Part shown: positions 1 through 9,660 of the stretch, one piece after another | Position numbering within the stretch: the first letter of the stretch is position 1 | How the letters are laid out: every line of letters begins with the position of its first letter | Origin: an uncultured Clostridium sp. | GTDB taxonomy: Bacteria > Bacillota > Clostridia > Clostridiales > Clostridiaceae | Direction: 5' to 3' | DNA length: 64,000 nucleotides | Assembly (NCBI GenBank): GCA_900547475.1 | Contig: URGW01000008.1 | Coordinates: forward strand, 29,064 to 93,063 | Program-made: the position numbers and the translations under genes | The notes under the pieces: generated by a model | Databases searched by the model: none | Told to the model about the DNA's origin: nothing | The model's input: only the letters and a program-made list of their open reading frames with translations

Positions 1-458
1 AAAGCAGTATTGAAAACAATAGTTTCAACAAAGCCATCATGAGACCCTCTAAGAACTTTTTCTTTTTCAGGTTCTTCAACTCCTCTAGCAGGATATGTTC
101 TATAGTCTAATAGTACTGCTTCATTAAAGTTTTCACATAACATAGCAGTTTGCCCACAAAGAACAGCAGTGATTATATTACCAATATCATTTTCAGTAGC
201 AGCTTCAATTGAAGATAATGCTTTTTCTACTAAATCTTTTGCTGTTTTTATACTATTAAAATCTTTTTCGCTTAAATTATAAATATCTCTACGAACATAT
301 TCCATATTAGTATCTTTTACAAAGCCATCAAGAAAGTAAAAGTAATATTTATGACTATGAATTTCTATAATTCTTTCAATTACATCAAAGCTTTTACCTA
401 AATTTAATTCCTCTCGTAATTTTTCAACATTAACATTAATATCATTAGTTAATTTCAT
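1..458 (-). CDS. spore germination protein, GerA/SpoVAF family (N-terminal part, runs off window)
   Basis: The frame opens at an ATG (458-456) preceded by a good AAGGAG site and stays open to the left edge, giving about 152 residues. Near the edge it carries the family hallmark 'YPARGVEEPEKEKVLRGSHDGFVET', split here as YPARGVEEPE then RGSHDGFVET, which precedes the first membrane segments in GerAA/GerKA/SpoVAF proteins. These proteins sit in the inner membrane of the dormant spore and take part in germinant-receptor signalling or ion release. The C-terminal membrane domain lies outside the window. SpoVAF versus a germinant receptor A subunit cannot be decided from this part alone. Confidence 0.88.
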   Translation of the reverse strand, partial: MKLTNDINVNVEKLREELNLGKSFDVIERIIEIHSHKYYFYFLDGFVKDTNMEYVRRDIYNLSEKDFNSIKTAKDLVEKALSSIEAATENDIGNIITAVLCGQTAMLCENFNEAVLLDYRTYPARGVEEPEKEKVLRGSHDGFVETIVFNTA

Positions 459-644
459 AGTTTTCTCCTTTGAATAACAATTATACTATGTATATGTTTT
501 GCTATTTTTTATCTAATATGCAAAATTTCAATAAAGAAAAAAGGAGAGTTAATGTCTTAGTATATGTATGGATACAATTGCCTTAATTTGAAAAATAGTT
601 ATAAAATATATTTAAAGTTTTATAATCAATAGGGGGCAATTATT

Positions 645-1232
645 ATGAATAATCAAATTAGGTTTAAAAAATTAATTCAAACCGCTTTACTTGCAGCGTT
701 ATGCTTTGTATCTTTTACTTACTTACAAATTAAAATTCCAGTGCCAGGTGGAGATGCAACTTCACTTCATATTGGTAATACATTTTGTGTTTTAGCAGCT
801 TTATTACTTGGTGGATGGTATGGAGGATTAGCAGGGGCAATAGGTATGACAATTGCAGACTTAATTGATCCTGTATATATACTAGTAGCACCTAAAACAT
901 TTATTTTAAAATTATGCATAGGTTTAATAACAGGTTTAATTGCACATAAAATAGCAAAAATATCTGAAAGTAGTGATAGTAAATATATTTTTAAATGGAG
1001 TTTAATAGCATCAATTGCTGGACTTGCTTTTAATGTAATTGCTGATCCTATAGTTGGATTCTTTTATAAGCAGTATATACTTGGGCAACCTCAAGATGCA
1101 GCTATGATTTTAGCTAAATTAAGTGCAACAACAACATTTATTAATGCAGTAGTATCAGTAATATTAGTAGTAATTATTTATAATGCAATAAGACCAATAC
1201 TAAAAAAATCAGGATTGCTATTACCAGTTTAA
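645..1232 (+). CDS. ECF transporter S component (substrate unknown)
   Basis: A 195-residue, very hydrophobic protein with about five or six membrane segments. The stretch from roughly residue 40 to 85 (LHIGNTFCVLAALLLGGWYG, then a GxxxAxxD-like turn) is typical of the small substrate-binding S components that dock onto the shared EcfA/EcfA'/EcfT module to import vitamins or metals. No ECF ATPase or T subunit is nearby, as expected for a group II system. No riboswitch that would name the substrate was recognised in the 186-bp leader. The start has a strong AGGGGG site 8 nt upstream. Confidence 0.8.
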   Translation: MNNQIRFKKLIQTALLAALCFVSFTYLQIKIPVPGGDATSLHIGNTFCVLAALLLGGWYGGLAGAIGMTIADLIDPVYILVAPKTFILKLCIGLITGLIAHKIAKISESSDSKYIFKWSLIASIAGLAFNVIADPIVGFFYKQYILGQPQDAAMILAKLSATTTFINAVVSVILVVIIYNAIRPILKKSGLLLPV

Positions 1233-1243
1233 CTAAACTATTT

Positions 1244-1338
1244 ATTACGTGGGAGCGAAAAATGAAATATTTATTTATATAGCTTAATTTCAATGTTTCC
1301 TTCCAAATAAATATTTCATTTTTCTTTCTTCACGTAAT
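1244..1338. repeat. 95-bp interrupted palindrome, terminator or MITE-like
   Basis: The outer arms ATTACGTG (1244-1251) and CACGTAAT (1331-1338) enclose a perfect 19-bp inner pair (1258-1276 with 1305-1323) and a 28-nt central loop. The inner arm is followed on the plus strand by a T run, so it could terminate the ECF gene, and also the converging AraC gene read from the other side. The extra outer arm is more than a simple terminator needs. Confidence 0.7.
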
Positions 1339-1398
1339 GACTTATAATATTTATACTCTATAGTTAACTACTTGTACTATATATTATATGGCGAGAAG

Positions 1399-2250
1399 TT
1401 AACTAGATTTATCTCTAAAACTATTAGGGGAAGTATTAAATAATTTTTTAAACGCTTTACTATAATGGAACTCATCGTAAAAGCCAAACATATTGGCTAT
1501 CTCTTTTAACTTCATATCAGGATAAGAAATTAAAAAGTATTTAGAGTTATTAAGTTTAAGCTCTAAATGATATTCATGAATACTTTTTCCAGTATTATTT
1601 TTAAAATGTTTTTGTATAGTTCTAGAAGAAAAATTTAATAATCTAGATAAATCATCAATACTAATTTTATTTTGAATATTTTCTTCCAATATTGATATTA
1701 TATCTTTTGTAAGTTGATTATATTGAAGAGTATCAATTTTGTTAACTTCTAAGTCTATTTCCGCTAATATTCTAGATAAAATTGAACTTTTTAGTTTTGT
1801 GTTATCTGTATTACTTATATTACATAATGATGATAATTCGTGAAAGTAATAGAGCAATTTAGGATTATCTTTAAAGTTTAACTTTGATGGAATACAGTAA
1901 AAGTCATTAGTAATTTTATCAGGCTTATTAAAAATAACATCATCTTTAATGTCAGTAGAAAAATGAATGTAATAACAAGATGTGTTTTTAAGATTATTTG
2001 AATGTGGATAATGATGCTTATAAGCCGGCAGAAACATAATATCATCTTCACGACTTTCAATTAGTTCATTTTCAACAATTACATTAAAACCTCCACTTAC
2101 AACGTAAACTAAATCGTGAAAAGGTAAAGTTCTATCAGGATGAGCGATAGTATTATTAAAGATTAATTTACTGCACATATCAACTTTTCTAAAACAGTTT
2201 GAATTTAAATTTGTATATAACATGTGCATTATTTTACATGAGCTTCTCAT
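1399..2250 (-). CDS. AraC-family transcriptional regulator
   Basis: The C-terminal about 95 residues form the double helix-turn-helix domain of AraC/XylS regulators, including the 'ANMFGFYDEFHYSKAFKK' signature. The N-terminal half resembles a cupin sugar-sensing domain (histidines in 'FHDLVYVVSGG' and 'YKHHYP'). The gene is divergent from the GH127 gene with only about 90 bp between them, so it most likely controls that glycosidase in response to an arabinose-containing ligand; this is inference from position. The start is uncertain: a TTG at 2259 and several ATGs (2250, 2229, 2223) are possible and none has a good ribosome binding site. I chose the first ATG. Confidence 0.85.
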   Translation of the reverse strand: MRSSCKIMHMLYTNLNSNCFRKVDMCSKLIFNNTIAHPDRTLPFHDLVYVVSGGFNVIVENELIESREDDIMFLPAYKHHYPHSNNLKNTSCYYIHFSTDIKDDVIFNKPDKITNDFYCIPSKLNFKDNPKLLYYFHELSSLCNISNTDNTKLKSSILSRILAEIDLEVNKIDTLQYNQLTKDIISILEENIQNKISIDDLSRLLNFSSRTIQKHFKNNTGKSIHEYHLELKLNNSKYFLISYPDMKLKEIANMFGFYDEFHYSKAFKKLFNTSPNSFRDKSS

Positions 2251-2339
2251 TAAAGTCAATGGAGTTAATAAGTTGAATGGAAGTATAATTAAGTTGTACT
2301 AAGGGTAATAAAAATGGTGAGAATATGGAGGTTAAAATT

Positions 2340-4325
2340 ATGGATAGTATAATTACTAAAGAATTGGCAAGTAATATAAAATTTAATAATGTAAATATAA
2401 CAGATAGGTTTTTTGGATATTATCAAAACTTGATAATTAACGAGGTTATACCTTATCAATGGAAGGTATTAAATGATGAATTAGAAGGTGTAGAAAAAAG
2501 CTCGGCAATAAAAAATTTTAAAATAGCAGCAAAAGAAATGGAAGGAAATTTTTATGGCTTTATCTTTCAAGATAGTGATGTTTATAAATGGTTAGAAGCA
2601 GTTGCATATAGTTTGCACTTAAAGGAAAATAAAGCGTTAGAAAGATGTGCAGATGAAGTTATAGATTTAATAGGAAGAGCACAGCAAGAAGATGGCTATC
2701 TTCATACTTATTTTATAATAGAAAGACCAGATATGAAGTTTAAAGATCTTTGGGAATGTCATGAATTATATTGTGCAGGACATTTTTTTGAGGCAGCTAC
2801 AGCTTATTATAATGCAACAGGAAAAGAAAAAGTTATTAAAATAGCTAGGAAATTAGCTGATTGTATATATAACAATTTTGGAACTGAAGAGGGAAAAATA
2901 AAAGGATATGATGGTCATGAAGAAGTTGAATTAGGACTTATGTCATTATACAGTGTAACAAAGGAAAAGAAATATCTAGATTTAGCTAAATTCTTTATTG
3001 ATGAAAGAGGACAATCACCACATTTCTTTGAACTTGAATGGGAAGCAAGGGGAAAAACTAGTTACTGGAATGGATGGAATCCTTGTGAATCACCAAATGC
3101 ATCAAAAGATTTTATTTCTTGTATAGGCGCAGAATATAATCAAACTCATAAGCCAGTAAGAGAGCAAGATGAAGCAGTTGGACATGCTGTTCGAGTTGTA
3201 TATATGTTATGTGGAATGATTGATGTTGCTAGAGAGTCAAAAGATAATAGTCTATTAGAAGTTTGTCAAAAGTTATGGAATAATATAGTGAACAAAAAGA
3301 TGTATATAACAGGAGCAATAGGGTCTACACATGTTGGAGAAGCATTTACAGGAAACTATGATTTACCTAATGATTCATTATATGGAGAGACATGTGCTTC
3401 AATAGGACTTGCTATGGCCGCTAAGAGAATGTTAAATACAGAGATAAATGCAAAGTATAGTGATGTAATAGAAAAAGAAATATATAATGGAATAATTTCA
3501 GGAATAGCAATGGATGGAAAGTCTTTCTTTTATGTAAATCCATTAGAAGTATATCCTAAAAATCATACTAATCCAGTTTTAGAACAAGTAAAGGTTGAAA
3601 GACAAAAATGGTATCCTTGTGCATGCTGTCCTCCAAATGTAGCTAGATTTTTATTAAATATAGGAGATTATATATATTCTTCTAACAATGATACAGTATA
3701 TATTCATCAATATATTGCAAATAATTCAAGATTTAATATAGATGAATTTTTTGTAGATATAGAAATGAAATGTGATTTATTAAAGTCTCAGGATATAGAA
3801 ATCAAAATAAGCGGTAGTGACTTAGAAAATAAAAATATAGCATTAAGAATACCTAATTGGAGCTCTGGATATTCAGTAAAAATCTTTAATAAGGAAGCAG
3901 AGTATGAAATTATTAATGGATATATATATTTAAGTAATATACCTAAAAATGATATTTCTATATATTTAAGCTTTAATTCTGAATTAAAACTTATAAAAGC
4001 TAATAAAAGAGTAAGATATGATGCAGGAAAAGTTGCTATAACATATGGACCATTAGTATATGCAGCAGAAGAAATAGATAATGGAGATATGCTATATAAT
4101 TTATTACTTAATGATTCAAGAAATTTTAAAAGAGAATCATTTATTCATAATGATTTAGAATTATTTAAAATAATAGTTGATGGATATAGAGAAATAGATA
4201 ATGATGATAGCTTATATCATGAGAATAAGGTTATTTTAGAAAATGAAAAAATAACATTAGTTCCATATCACTATTGGGGAAATAGGGGAATTGGAGAAAT
4301 GCAAGTTTGGTTTAGAATAATATAA
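2340..4325 (+). CDS. GH127 beta-L-arabinofuranosidase
   Basis: A 661-residue protein without signal peptide, matching the DUF1680/GH127 family. It has the zinc-cysteine active-site elements: 'YGETCAS' (Glu350, Cys352) and 'CACCPPN' (Cys427, Cys429, Cys430). In characterised GH127 enzymes one of these zinc-bound cysteines is the nucleophile. The enzyme removes terminal beta-L-arabinofuranose from short arabino-oligosaccharides, here in the cytoplasm. An upstream ATG at 2325 is rejected because its own bases form the GGAGG site (2327-2331) placed 8 nt before the ATG at 2340. A divergent AraC regulator and a downstream hairpin make this a one-gene unit. Confidence 0.9.
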   Translation: MDSIITKELASNIKFNNVNITDRFFGYYQNLIINEVIPYQWKVLNDELEGVEKSSAIKNFKIAAKEMEGNFYGFIFQDSDVYKWLEAVAYSLHLKENKALERCADEVIDLIGRAQQEDGYLHTYFIIERPDMKFKDLWECHELYCAGHFFEAATAYYNATGKEKVIKIARKLADCIYNNFGTEEGKIKGYDGHEEVELGLMSLYSVTKEKKYLDLAKFFIDERGQSPHFFELEWEARGKTSYWNGWNPCESPNASKDFISCIGAEYNQTHKPVREQDEAVGHAVRVVYMLCGMIDVARESKDNSLLEVCQKLWNNIVNKKMYITGAIGSTHVGEAFTGNYDLPNDSLYGETCASIGLAMAAKRMLNTEINAKYSDVIEKEIYNGIISGIAMDGKSFFYVNPLEVYPKNHTNPVLEQVKVERQKWYPCACCPPNVARFLLNIGDYIYSSNNDTVYIHQYIANNSRFNIDEFFVDIEMKCDLLKSQDIEIKISGSDLENKNIALRIPNWSSGYSVKIFNKEAEYEIINGYIYLSNIPKNDISIYLSFNSELKLIKANKRVRYDAGKVAITYGPLVYAAEEIDNGDMLYNLLLNDSRNFKRESFIHNDLELFKIIVDGYREIDNDDSLYHENKVILENEKITLVPYHYWGNRGIGEMQVWFRII

Positions 4326-4342
4326 TAATAAAATTAGAAGTT

Positions 4343-4383
4343 ACCATCTAGAGAAGGATTATATTTTTCTAGATGGTTTTTAT
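4343..4383 (+). terminator. rho-independent terminator after GH127
   Basis: ACCATCTAGA (4343-4352) pairs with TCTAGATGGT (4368-4377), followed by TTTTTATT. Confidence 0.85.
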
Positions 4384-4511
4384 TATAAAAAATAAAAAAA
4401 GTATAAGAAAACACATGGAATTTATTTTAGATTTGTAATAATATAGAGCTTGGTAAAAAAATATATATAGAATTTTATGGAAATGAATTTGAGTGTAAAG
4501 AGGAAAAAGAT

Positions 4512-5918
4512 ATGGAGAAAAATGAAGTAAAAGACTTAACACAAGGTAATGTATTCAAGCTAATTTTAGGTTTTTCAATCCCACTATTATTTGGAATGCT
4601 ATTTCAACAGTTCTATAGTATGGTAGATACAATTATTGTTGGTAAGTACTTAGGGGTTACCGCCTTGGCAGAAGTAGGATCAACTGGGTCAATAAGTTTT
4701 ATGATAATTGGTTTCTGTATGGGAGTTTGCAATGGATTTGCAATACCTGTAGCACAAAAATTTGGAGCACGTAATTATAAACTCTTACGTAAATATGTTT
4801 TTAATAGTGCAATATTATCGGCTATATTTTCACTTGTTATGACTATAATAGTATGTTTGCTTTGTAGGAATATTCTAGAGTGGATGAATACACCTGATGA
4901 TATAATGGATGGTGCATATAGTTATATATTCGTTATATTCTTGGGAATACCAGTTACTTATTTATATAATTTATTAGCTGGAATAATACGTTCATTTGGA
5001 GATAGTAAAACGCCACTTATATTTTTAATCATGTCATCAATAATTAATATTGTTTTAGATTTAGTATTTATAATTATTTTTAACATGGGAGTAGCTGGAG
5101 CAGCTTGGGCAACTGTTATATCACAAGCTGTATCAGGTATATGTTGTTTAATATTTATGAAAAAAAGATATAGTATTCTTAAGTTTGAAAATGACGAACT
5201 TAAGGTTAATGGTCATTGTATTAGAAGATTATGTTATATGGGAATACCTATGGGTTTGCAGTACTCTATAACGGCAATAGGAAGTGTAATACTTCAAACA
5301 GCAGTAAATGGATTAGGTTCACTAGTTGTTGCAACAGTAACTGCAGGAAGTAAGATTTCTATGTTTTTAAGTTGTCCATTTGATGCATTAGGATCTACAA
5401 TGGCTACATATGCAGGACAAAATGTTGGAGCAAAAAAGCTAGATCGTGTAAGTGAAGGGATAAAAAGTAGCCTAAAAATAGGTTCTATATATTCAATAAT
5501 TGCTTTTATAATATCTATTTTCTTTGGGAAAACTATAGCATTACTTTTTGTCAATGGAAGTGAAGTAGAATTACTTTCAATGGTGAAGAAGTATTTAATA
5601 ATAACAGCAGCTTTTTATATTCCATTATGTTTTGTAAATGTAGTACGTTTTACTATTCAAGGAATGGGATATTCAACATTTGCAATATGTGCTGGAGTGT
5701 GTGAGATGGTAGCTAGAACAGTATGTGGATTTGTTTTAGTTCCTATATTTGGGTTCACTGCAGTGTGTTTAGCAAGTCCTATTGCATGGATATGTGCAGA
5801 TGCATTTTTGATACCTGGATATATAAGTGTATTAAAGAAGATGAAGAAAGAAATAAAACTTAGAACTAAAGAGAAAGTTAGTGATATTAAAGAAGTTAAT
5901 GCTGGTATAGATTTATAG
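4512..5918 (+). CDS. MATE family efflux transporter
   Basis: 468 residues with twelve predicted membrane segments in two MatE repeats. The first begins 'FKLILGFSIPLLFGMLFQQF', the usual opening of bacterial MATE/NorM/DinF-type Na+ or H+ coupled exporters, with 'YSMVDTIIVGKYLG' just after it. It is flanked by terminators on both sides, so it is its own unit and need not be related to the sugar genes. The substrate cannot be told from sequence. Confidence 0.9.
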   Translation: MEKNEVKDLTQGNVFKLILGFSIPLLFGMLFQQFYSMVDTIIVGKYLGVTALAEVGSTGSISFMIIGFCMGVCNGFAIPVAQKFGARNYKLLRKYVFNSAILSAIFSLVMTIIVCLLCRNILEWMNTPDDIMDGAYSYIFVIFLGIPVTYLYNLLAGIIRSFGDSKTPLIFLIMSSIINIVLDLVFIIIFNMGVAGAAWATVISQAVSGICCLIFMKKRYSILKFENDELKVNGHCIRRLCYMGIPMGLQYSITAIGSVILQTAVNGLGSLVVATVTAGSKISMFLSCPFDALGSTMATYAGQNVGAKKLDRVSEGIKSSLKIGSIYSIIAFIISIFFGKTIALLFVNGSEVELLSMVKKYLIITAAFYIPLCFVNVVRFTIQGMGYSTFAICAGVCEMVARTVCGFVLVPIFGFTAVCLASPIAWICADAFLIPGYISVLKKMKKEIKLRTKEKVSDIKEVNAGIDL

Positions 5919-5930
5919 AATGGATAGAAG

Positions 5931-5976
5931 ATGCGTTAAATAGATGATAAAGTATCAAAAGTTTAACGTATTTTTT
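5931..5976 (+). terminator. rho-independent terminator after MATE gene
   Basis: ATGCGTTAAA (5931-5940) pairs with TTTAACGTA (5962-5970) with one G-T pair, followed by TTTTTT. Confidence 0.75.
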
Positions 5977-6104
5977 ATATTAAAGGTATGTTTATAATTA
6001 AGATAAAAAATATATAAGTATAATACTATAAAGTTAAATTAATTTATATTTAATGTTAATAAAATGCACAAAGTGAAAAAGTAATATTGAGGTGAAATAT
6101 AAGA

Positions 6105-7118
6105 ATGGCTACGTTGAAGGAAATAGCAGATAAGGTAGGGGTATCCTTAGCAACAGTATCTAGAGTTTTAAATAATGATAGCGGAATTTTAGTTGCCGAT
6201 GAAACTAAAGTACAAATATTAAAGGTAGCAGAAGAATTAAATTATAAGACTGCAAAGCAAAGAAAAGGTAAAAATATAGATAAAAAAATAGTTACTATAG
6301 GAATCGTAGAAATGTATGATGTAGTCAAACAGTTACAAGATCCGTATTATTTGCTTTTAAGGAATATAGTGGAGAAAAAGGCTTTTGAAAATGATATAAA
6401 GCTTGTTAGACTATTTAAAAAAGATAATAATTATGAATGTATTGAAGAAGAGGAATTACAAGGAATTATTGCTATAGGAAAGTTTACTTCGGAAGAAGTA
6501 GAGAAATTAGCAGATAAAACTATAAATATAGTGTTTATAGATTCTGCTCCTAATGATGAGTTATATGATAGCGTAAAGGTTAACTATAAGTTAGGTGTAA
6601 AACAAGGATTAGAATATTTTATTAAGCTTGGTCATAAAAATATTGGATTTATTGGGGAAAGATATACATTGGGTGATAATAAAATTCCTACTTTTGATGA
6701 TAGATTAAAATATTTTTATGAATATATGAATAATAATAAATTACTAAATGAAAAGTTTATAATTAATAGTGACATGACAGCAGAAGGTGGACATGAAGCT
6801 ATAATTAATTATATTGATAGCAAAAATGAAATGCCAACAGCTTTTTTTGCAGCTAATGATGCCATTGCAAGCGGGTTAATTAAGGGATTATATGAAAGAA
6901 ATATAAAGGTTCCGGAAGAGGTAAGTATAATAGGATTTAATGATACAATAATATCACAATATACTAATCCACCATTAACAGCTATAAGGGTACATATAGA
7001 GTATTTAGGGGAAGTTGCAGTAGAACTTATTATTGAAAAGATAAAGGGAAGAAATTATGCAAAAAAAGTTATAATACCTAGCGAATTTGTATTAAGAAGT
7101 AGTGTAAGAAAAATATAA
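6105..7118 (+). CDS. LacI-family transcriptional regulator of galactoside genes
   Basis: 337 residues. The N-terminal helix-turn-helix (about 2-25, 'IADKVGVSLATVSRVLNN') is followed by a periplasmic-binding-protein-like sensor domain ending near residue 335. The gene precedes alpha-galactosidase, GPH symporter and beta-galactosidase genes, all of which have matching paired palindromes in their promoters, so it is the natural candidate repressor of that regulon (inference). I see no copy of the palindrome pair in front of this gene, so it does not seem to repress itself through that site. A GAGGTG ribosome binding site supports the start. Confidence 0.9.
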   Translation: MATLKEIADKVGVSLATVSRVLNNDSGILVADETKVQILKVAEELNYKTAKQRKGKNIDKKIVTIGIVEMYDVVKQLQDPYYLLLRNIVEKKAFENDIKLVRLFKKDNNYECIEEEELQGIIAIGKFTSEEVEKLADKTINIVFIDSAPNDELYDSVKVNYKLGVKQGLEYFIKLGHKNIGFIGERYTLGDNKIPTFDDRLKYFYEYMNNNKLLNEKFIINSDMTAEGGHEAIINYIDSKNEMPTAFFAANDAIASGLIKGLYERNIKVPEEVSIIGFNDTIISQYTNPPLTAIRVHIEYLGEVAVELIIEKIKGRNYAKKVIIPSEFVLRSSVRKI

Positions 7119-7196
7119 TAGAAAACTATGAAAAAGAGAGTATTTTTTATTATGTAAGATACTTTCTTTTTTTATAAAAATAATTTTTTGAATAAA

Positions 7197-7262
7197 TTTT
7201 ACTAAAAATATTGAAAATTTTACTGTGAATATATTATAATCTTTATTAAGAAAACGTTATCT
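7197..7262 (+). promoter_or_regulatory. promoter with paired operators and a cre-like site, alpha-galactosidase
   Basis: A sigma-A-like promoter (TTGAAA 7211-7216, TATAAT 7235-7240, spacer 18) contains a palindrome TTTTACTGTGAAT (7218-7230) in its spacer. A second palindrome TTTTACTAAAA lies at 7197-7207, centre 22 bp away. AGAAAACGTTATCT (7249-7262) downstream of the -10 is close to the CcpA cre consensus and would act as a roadblock. Motifs are seen; the bound proteins are inferred. Confidence 0.65.
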
Positions 7263-7295
7263 AGTAATATTATAGTAAAAGGAGTTAGTAGAGTT

Positions 7296-9362
7296 ATGGG
7301 AATTTTAATCAATAAGTCAGAAAATATATTTAGCCTTCAAAGTAAAAATACTTCATATGTATTTGGAGTAGATAGTGAAGGCTTATTAAGAAATTTATAT
7401 TGGGGAAGTAAAATTGAAAATGTTGAAGATTTTGATATGCCTATATTAAATGAAGTATCAACAAATGATCCAGTGTATGAAATCACTAGGGAAGAGTATC
7501 CTGTATATGGTAGTTTAAGATATAAGGAGCATTGTTTGAAAGTTGCATTTTCAGATAGAAGTAGGGAATTAGTTTATAAATATATGGGATACGATATTAA
7601 TGGTGATGAATTAACAATAAAATTAAAAGATTCTTACTATGATTTTAATATTAATCTTCATTATAAAGTTTATGAACATTATGATTTAATAGAAAGATAT
7701 GTAAGTATTAAAAATAATTCTAATAATATTATTGAAATTGAAAAAATACATAGTGGACAATTTCATATTCCTTATGAAGATCTAAATTTTTCAAATGTTC
7801 ATGGTCATTGGGGAGCAGAACAACAAAGATTTATTCAAAAAGTTAATTATGGAAAAATTGTTATAGAAAATAGAAGAGGAATATCAACTCATAATCATAA
7901 TCCTTATTTTATATTAGATAAGGATGCTACTGAAACCACAGGTGAGGTATTCTTTGGAGCTTTAAAGTTAAGTGGAAATTTTAGTGGAATAATAGAGCAA
8001 ACTCAATATGGTGAAACGTTAGTTCAAATGGGAATAAATTCACATGATTTTTTAATGGAGCTTAAACCAAAAGAGCAGTTTGTTACTCCTGCAATTATAG
8101 TAGGATATAGTGATTCGGGTTTTGAAACTATGACTCATAATCTTCATAATTTTGCAAAAGATAATATATTAAGAAAGGGATTAAGGCCAGTATTATATAA
8201 TTCATGGGAAGCAACTGAGTTTAAGGTAAGTTGTGATGAGCAAATAAAACTTGCTGAAAAGGCTAAGGAAATAGGCGCCGAATTATTTGTAGTAGATGAT
8301 GGATGGTTTGGAGAAAGACACGGAATAGATAATGGTTTAGGGGATTGGTATGTAAATAAAGATAAATTCCCTGATGGATTAGATCCATTAATTAAAAAAG
8401 TTAAGGAAATGGATATGATGTTTGGAATATGGGTTGAACCAGAAATGGTAAATCCTTTATCTCAGCTTTATAAGGAGCATCCGGAGTGGATATATCATTT
8501 TGAAACTAGAGAAAGTGATACATCAAGGGGACAATATGTATTAAATGTAACTAGAAAAGAAGTAAAAGAATTTATTTATAATATGCTAGATAACTTGTTA
8601 TCAACTTATGATATTGATTATATTAAGTGGGATGCCAATAGACCGATATCACAAACAGCAGTAGAAAAAGATATTTGGTACAAGCATATAGAGGGAGTTT
8701 ATGATATTGTAAGAGAATTAAAACTTAAACATCCCAATGTTTTATTTGAAGCATGTGCATCTGGTGGAGGAAGAATTGATTATGGAATTTTAGGGATATT
8801 TGATGATTTTTGGACAAGTGATAATACTGATGCCTATGATAGATTATTTATTCAAGATACTTATTCGTATATATATCCAATTAAGGCTATGAGAGCTTGG
8901 GTAACAGATTGTCCTAATTTCTTATCTAGAAGAGTTATACCAATGAAGTTTAGATATCATAGTGCTATGATGGGGACATTGGGGATTGGATGTAATATAT
9001 TAAAGTTTAATGAGAGTGAAGTAAAGTTATCACAAGAATTAATAGAAGAATATAAGCAAATGAGGCATATTATCCAAGAAGGTAATTTTTATAGATTAGA
9101 AAATACATCAAAAAATAATTATAGTGTTTATCAATATAATAAAGAAAATGAAAGTTTATTGTTTGTATTCTTACCTCAAAGTGTGATTGGTCATAGAGGT
9201 ATAACAGTTAAACTTAGAGGGTTAGAATGTGATTCTAAATATTTAATAAAAATTGATAATAGAGAAATAATTAAAAGTGGAAGTTACCTAATGAATAGAG
9301 GGTTAGATATTAAGTTATATGGGGATTACTCTAGTGATATTATAAAGGTTAATAAAATTTAA
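7296..9362 (+). CDS. GH36 alpha-galactosidase
   Basis: 688 residues, no signal peptide, so it works in the cytoplasm on imported melibiose or raffinose-type sugars. An N-terminal beta-sandwich is followed by the barrel with the family motifs: 'KWDANR' (nucleophile Asp446), 'CASGGGRID' and 'TSDNTDAYDR' (the acid/base is Asp509 or Asp512). 'VVDDGWFGER' and 'GIWVEPEMV' are also typical of GH36. The start is set by AAGGAG upstream of ATG 7296. It shares its operator pair with the next two structural genes. Confidence 0.93.
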   Translation: MGILINKSENIFSLQSKNTSYVFGVDSEGLLRNLYWGSKIENVEDFDMPILNEVSTNDPVYEITREEYPVYGSLRYKEHCLKVAFSDRSRELVYKYMGYDINGDELTIKLKDSYYDFNINLHYKVYEHYDLIERYVSIKNNSNNIIEIEKIHSGQFHIPYEDLNFSNVHGHWGAEQQRFIQKVNYGKIVIENRRGISTHNHNPYFILDKDATETTGEVFFGALKLSGNFSGIIEQTQYGETLVQMGINSHDFLMELKPKEQFVTPAIIVGYSDSGFETMTHNLHNFAKDNILRKGLRPVLYNSWEATEFKVSCDEQIKLAEKAKEIGAELFVVDDGWFGERHGIDNGLGDWYVNKDKFPDGLDPLIKKVKEMDMMFGIWVEPEMVNPLSQLYKEHPEWIYHFETRESDTSRGQYVLNVTRKEVKEFIYNMLDNLLSTYDIDYIKWDANRPISQTAVEKDIWYKHIEGVYDIVRELKLKHPNVLFEACASGGGRIDYGILGIFDDFWTSDNTDAYDRLFIQDTYSYIYPIKAMRAWVTDCPNFLSRRVIPMKFRYHSAMMGTLGIGCNILKFNESEVKLSQELIEEYKQMRHIIQEGNFYRLENTSKNNYSVYQYNKENESLLFVFLPQSVIGHRGITVKLRGLECDSKYLIKIDNREIIKSGSYLMNRGLDIKLYGDYSSDIIKVNKI

Positions 9363-9376
9363 ATAAATATTATTTT

Positions 9377-9442
9377 AAAATAGATTATTAAATACCAACG
9401 TAGAATTATAGGTTCTTTAAGGGTTAATAATCTATTTTTATA
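9377..9442 (+). terminator. terminator after alpha-galactosidase
   Basis: AAAATAGATTATTAA (9377-9391) pairs with TTAATAATCTATTTT (9424-9438), followed by more T residues. The loop is long (32 nt). Confidence 0.65.
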
Positions 9443-9522
9443 TATTTTACAGTAATGATGAGATAGATAAATTAGGGTATAAATTAATAGTTTTGAAATG
9501 TATGGTGAAATTAATGGGTAAA

Positions 9523-9556
9523 ACTTAGTAAAATAATATTAAATTTTACTGTAAAA
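9523..9556 (+). promoter_or_regulatory. paired operator, GPH symporter promoter
   Basis: Half-matching palindrome ACTTAGTAAAA (9523-9533) and full palindrome TTTTACTGTAAAA (9544-9556), centres 22 bp apart, as upstream of the alpha-galactosidase. They sit just upstream of a possible promoter (TTGTAA, 17-nt spacer, TAATAT). Confidence 0.6.
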
Positions 9557-9660
9557 AATAGTTGTAAAACCTTTTCTTATATGTTAATATATAAACATGA
9601 AATGTGAAAACAATTACAAAAAAGAGTGAAAACATATGGAATATTTGGAGGGAGAGAATT

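Noticed and set aside
459..644. Possible riboswitch in the leader of the ECF S-component gene
   Set aside because: No THF, preQ1, TPP or cobalamin core could be recognised; only AT-rich DNA and a ribosome site are visible.
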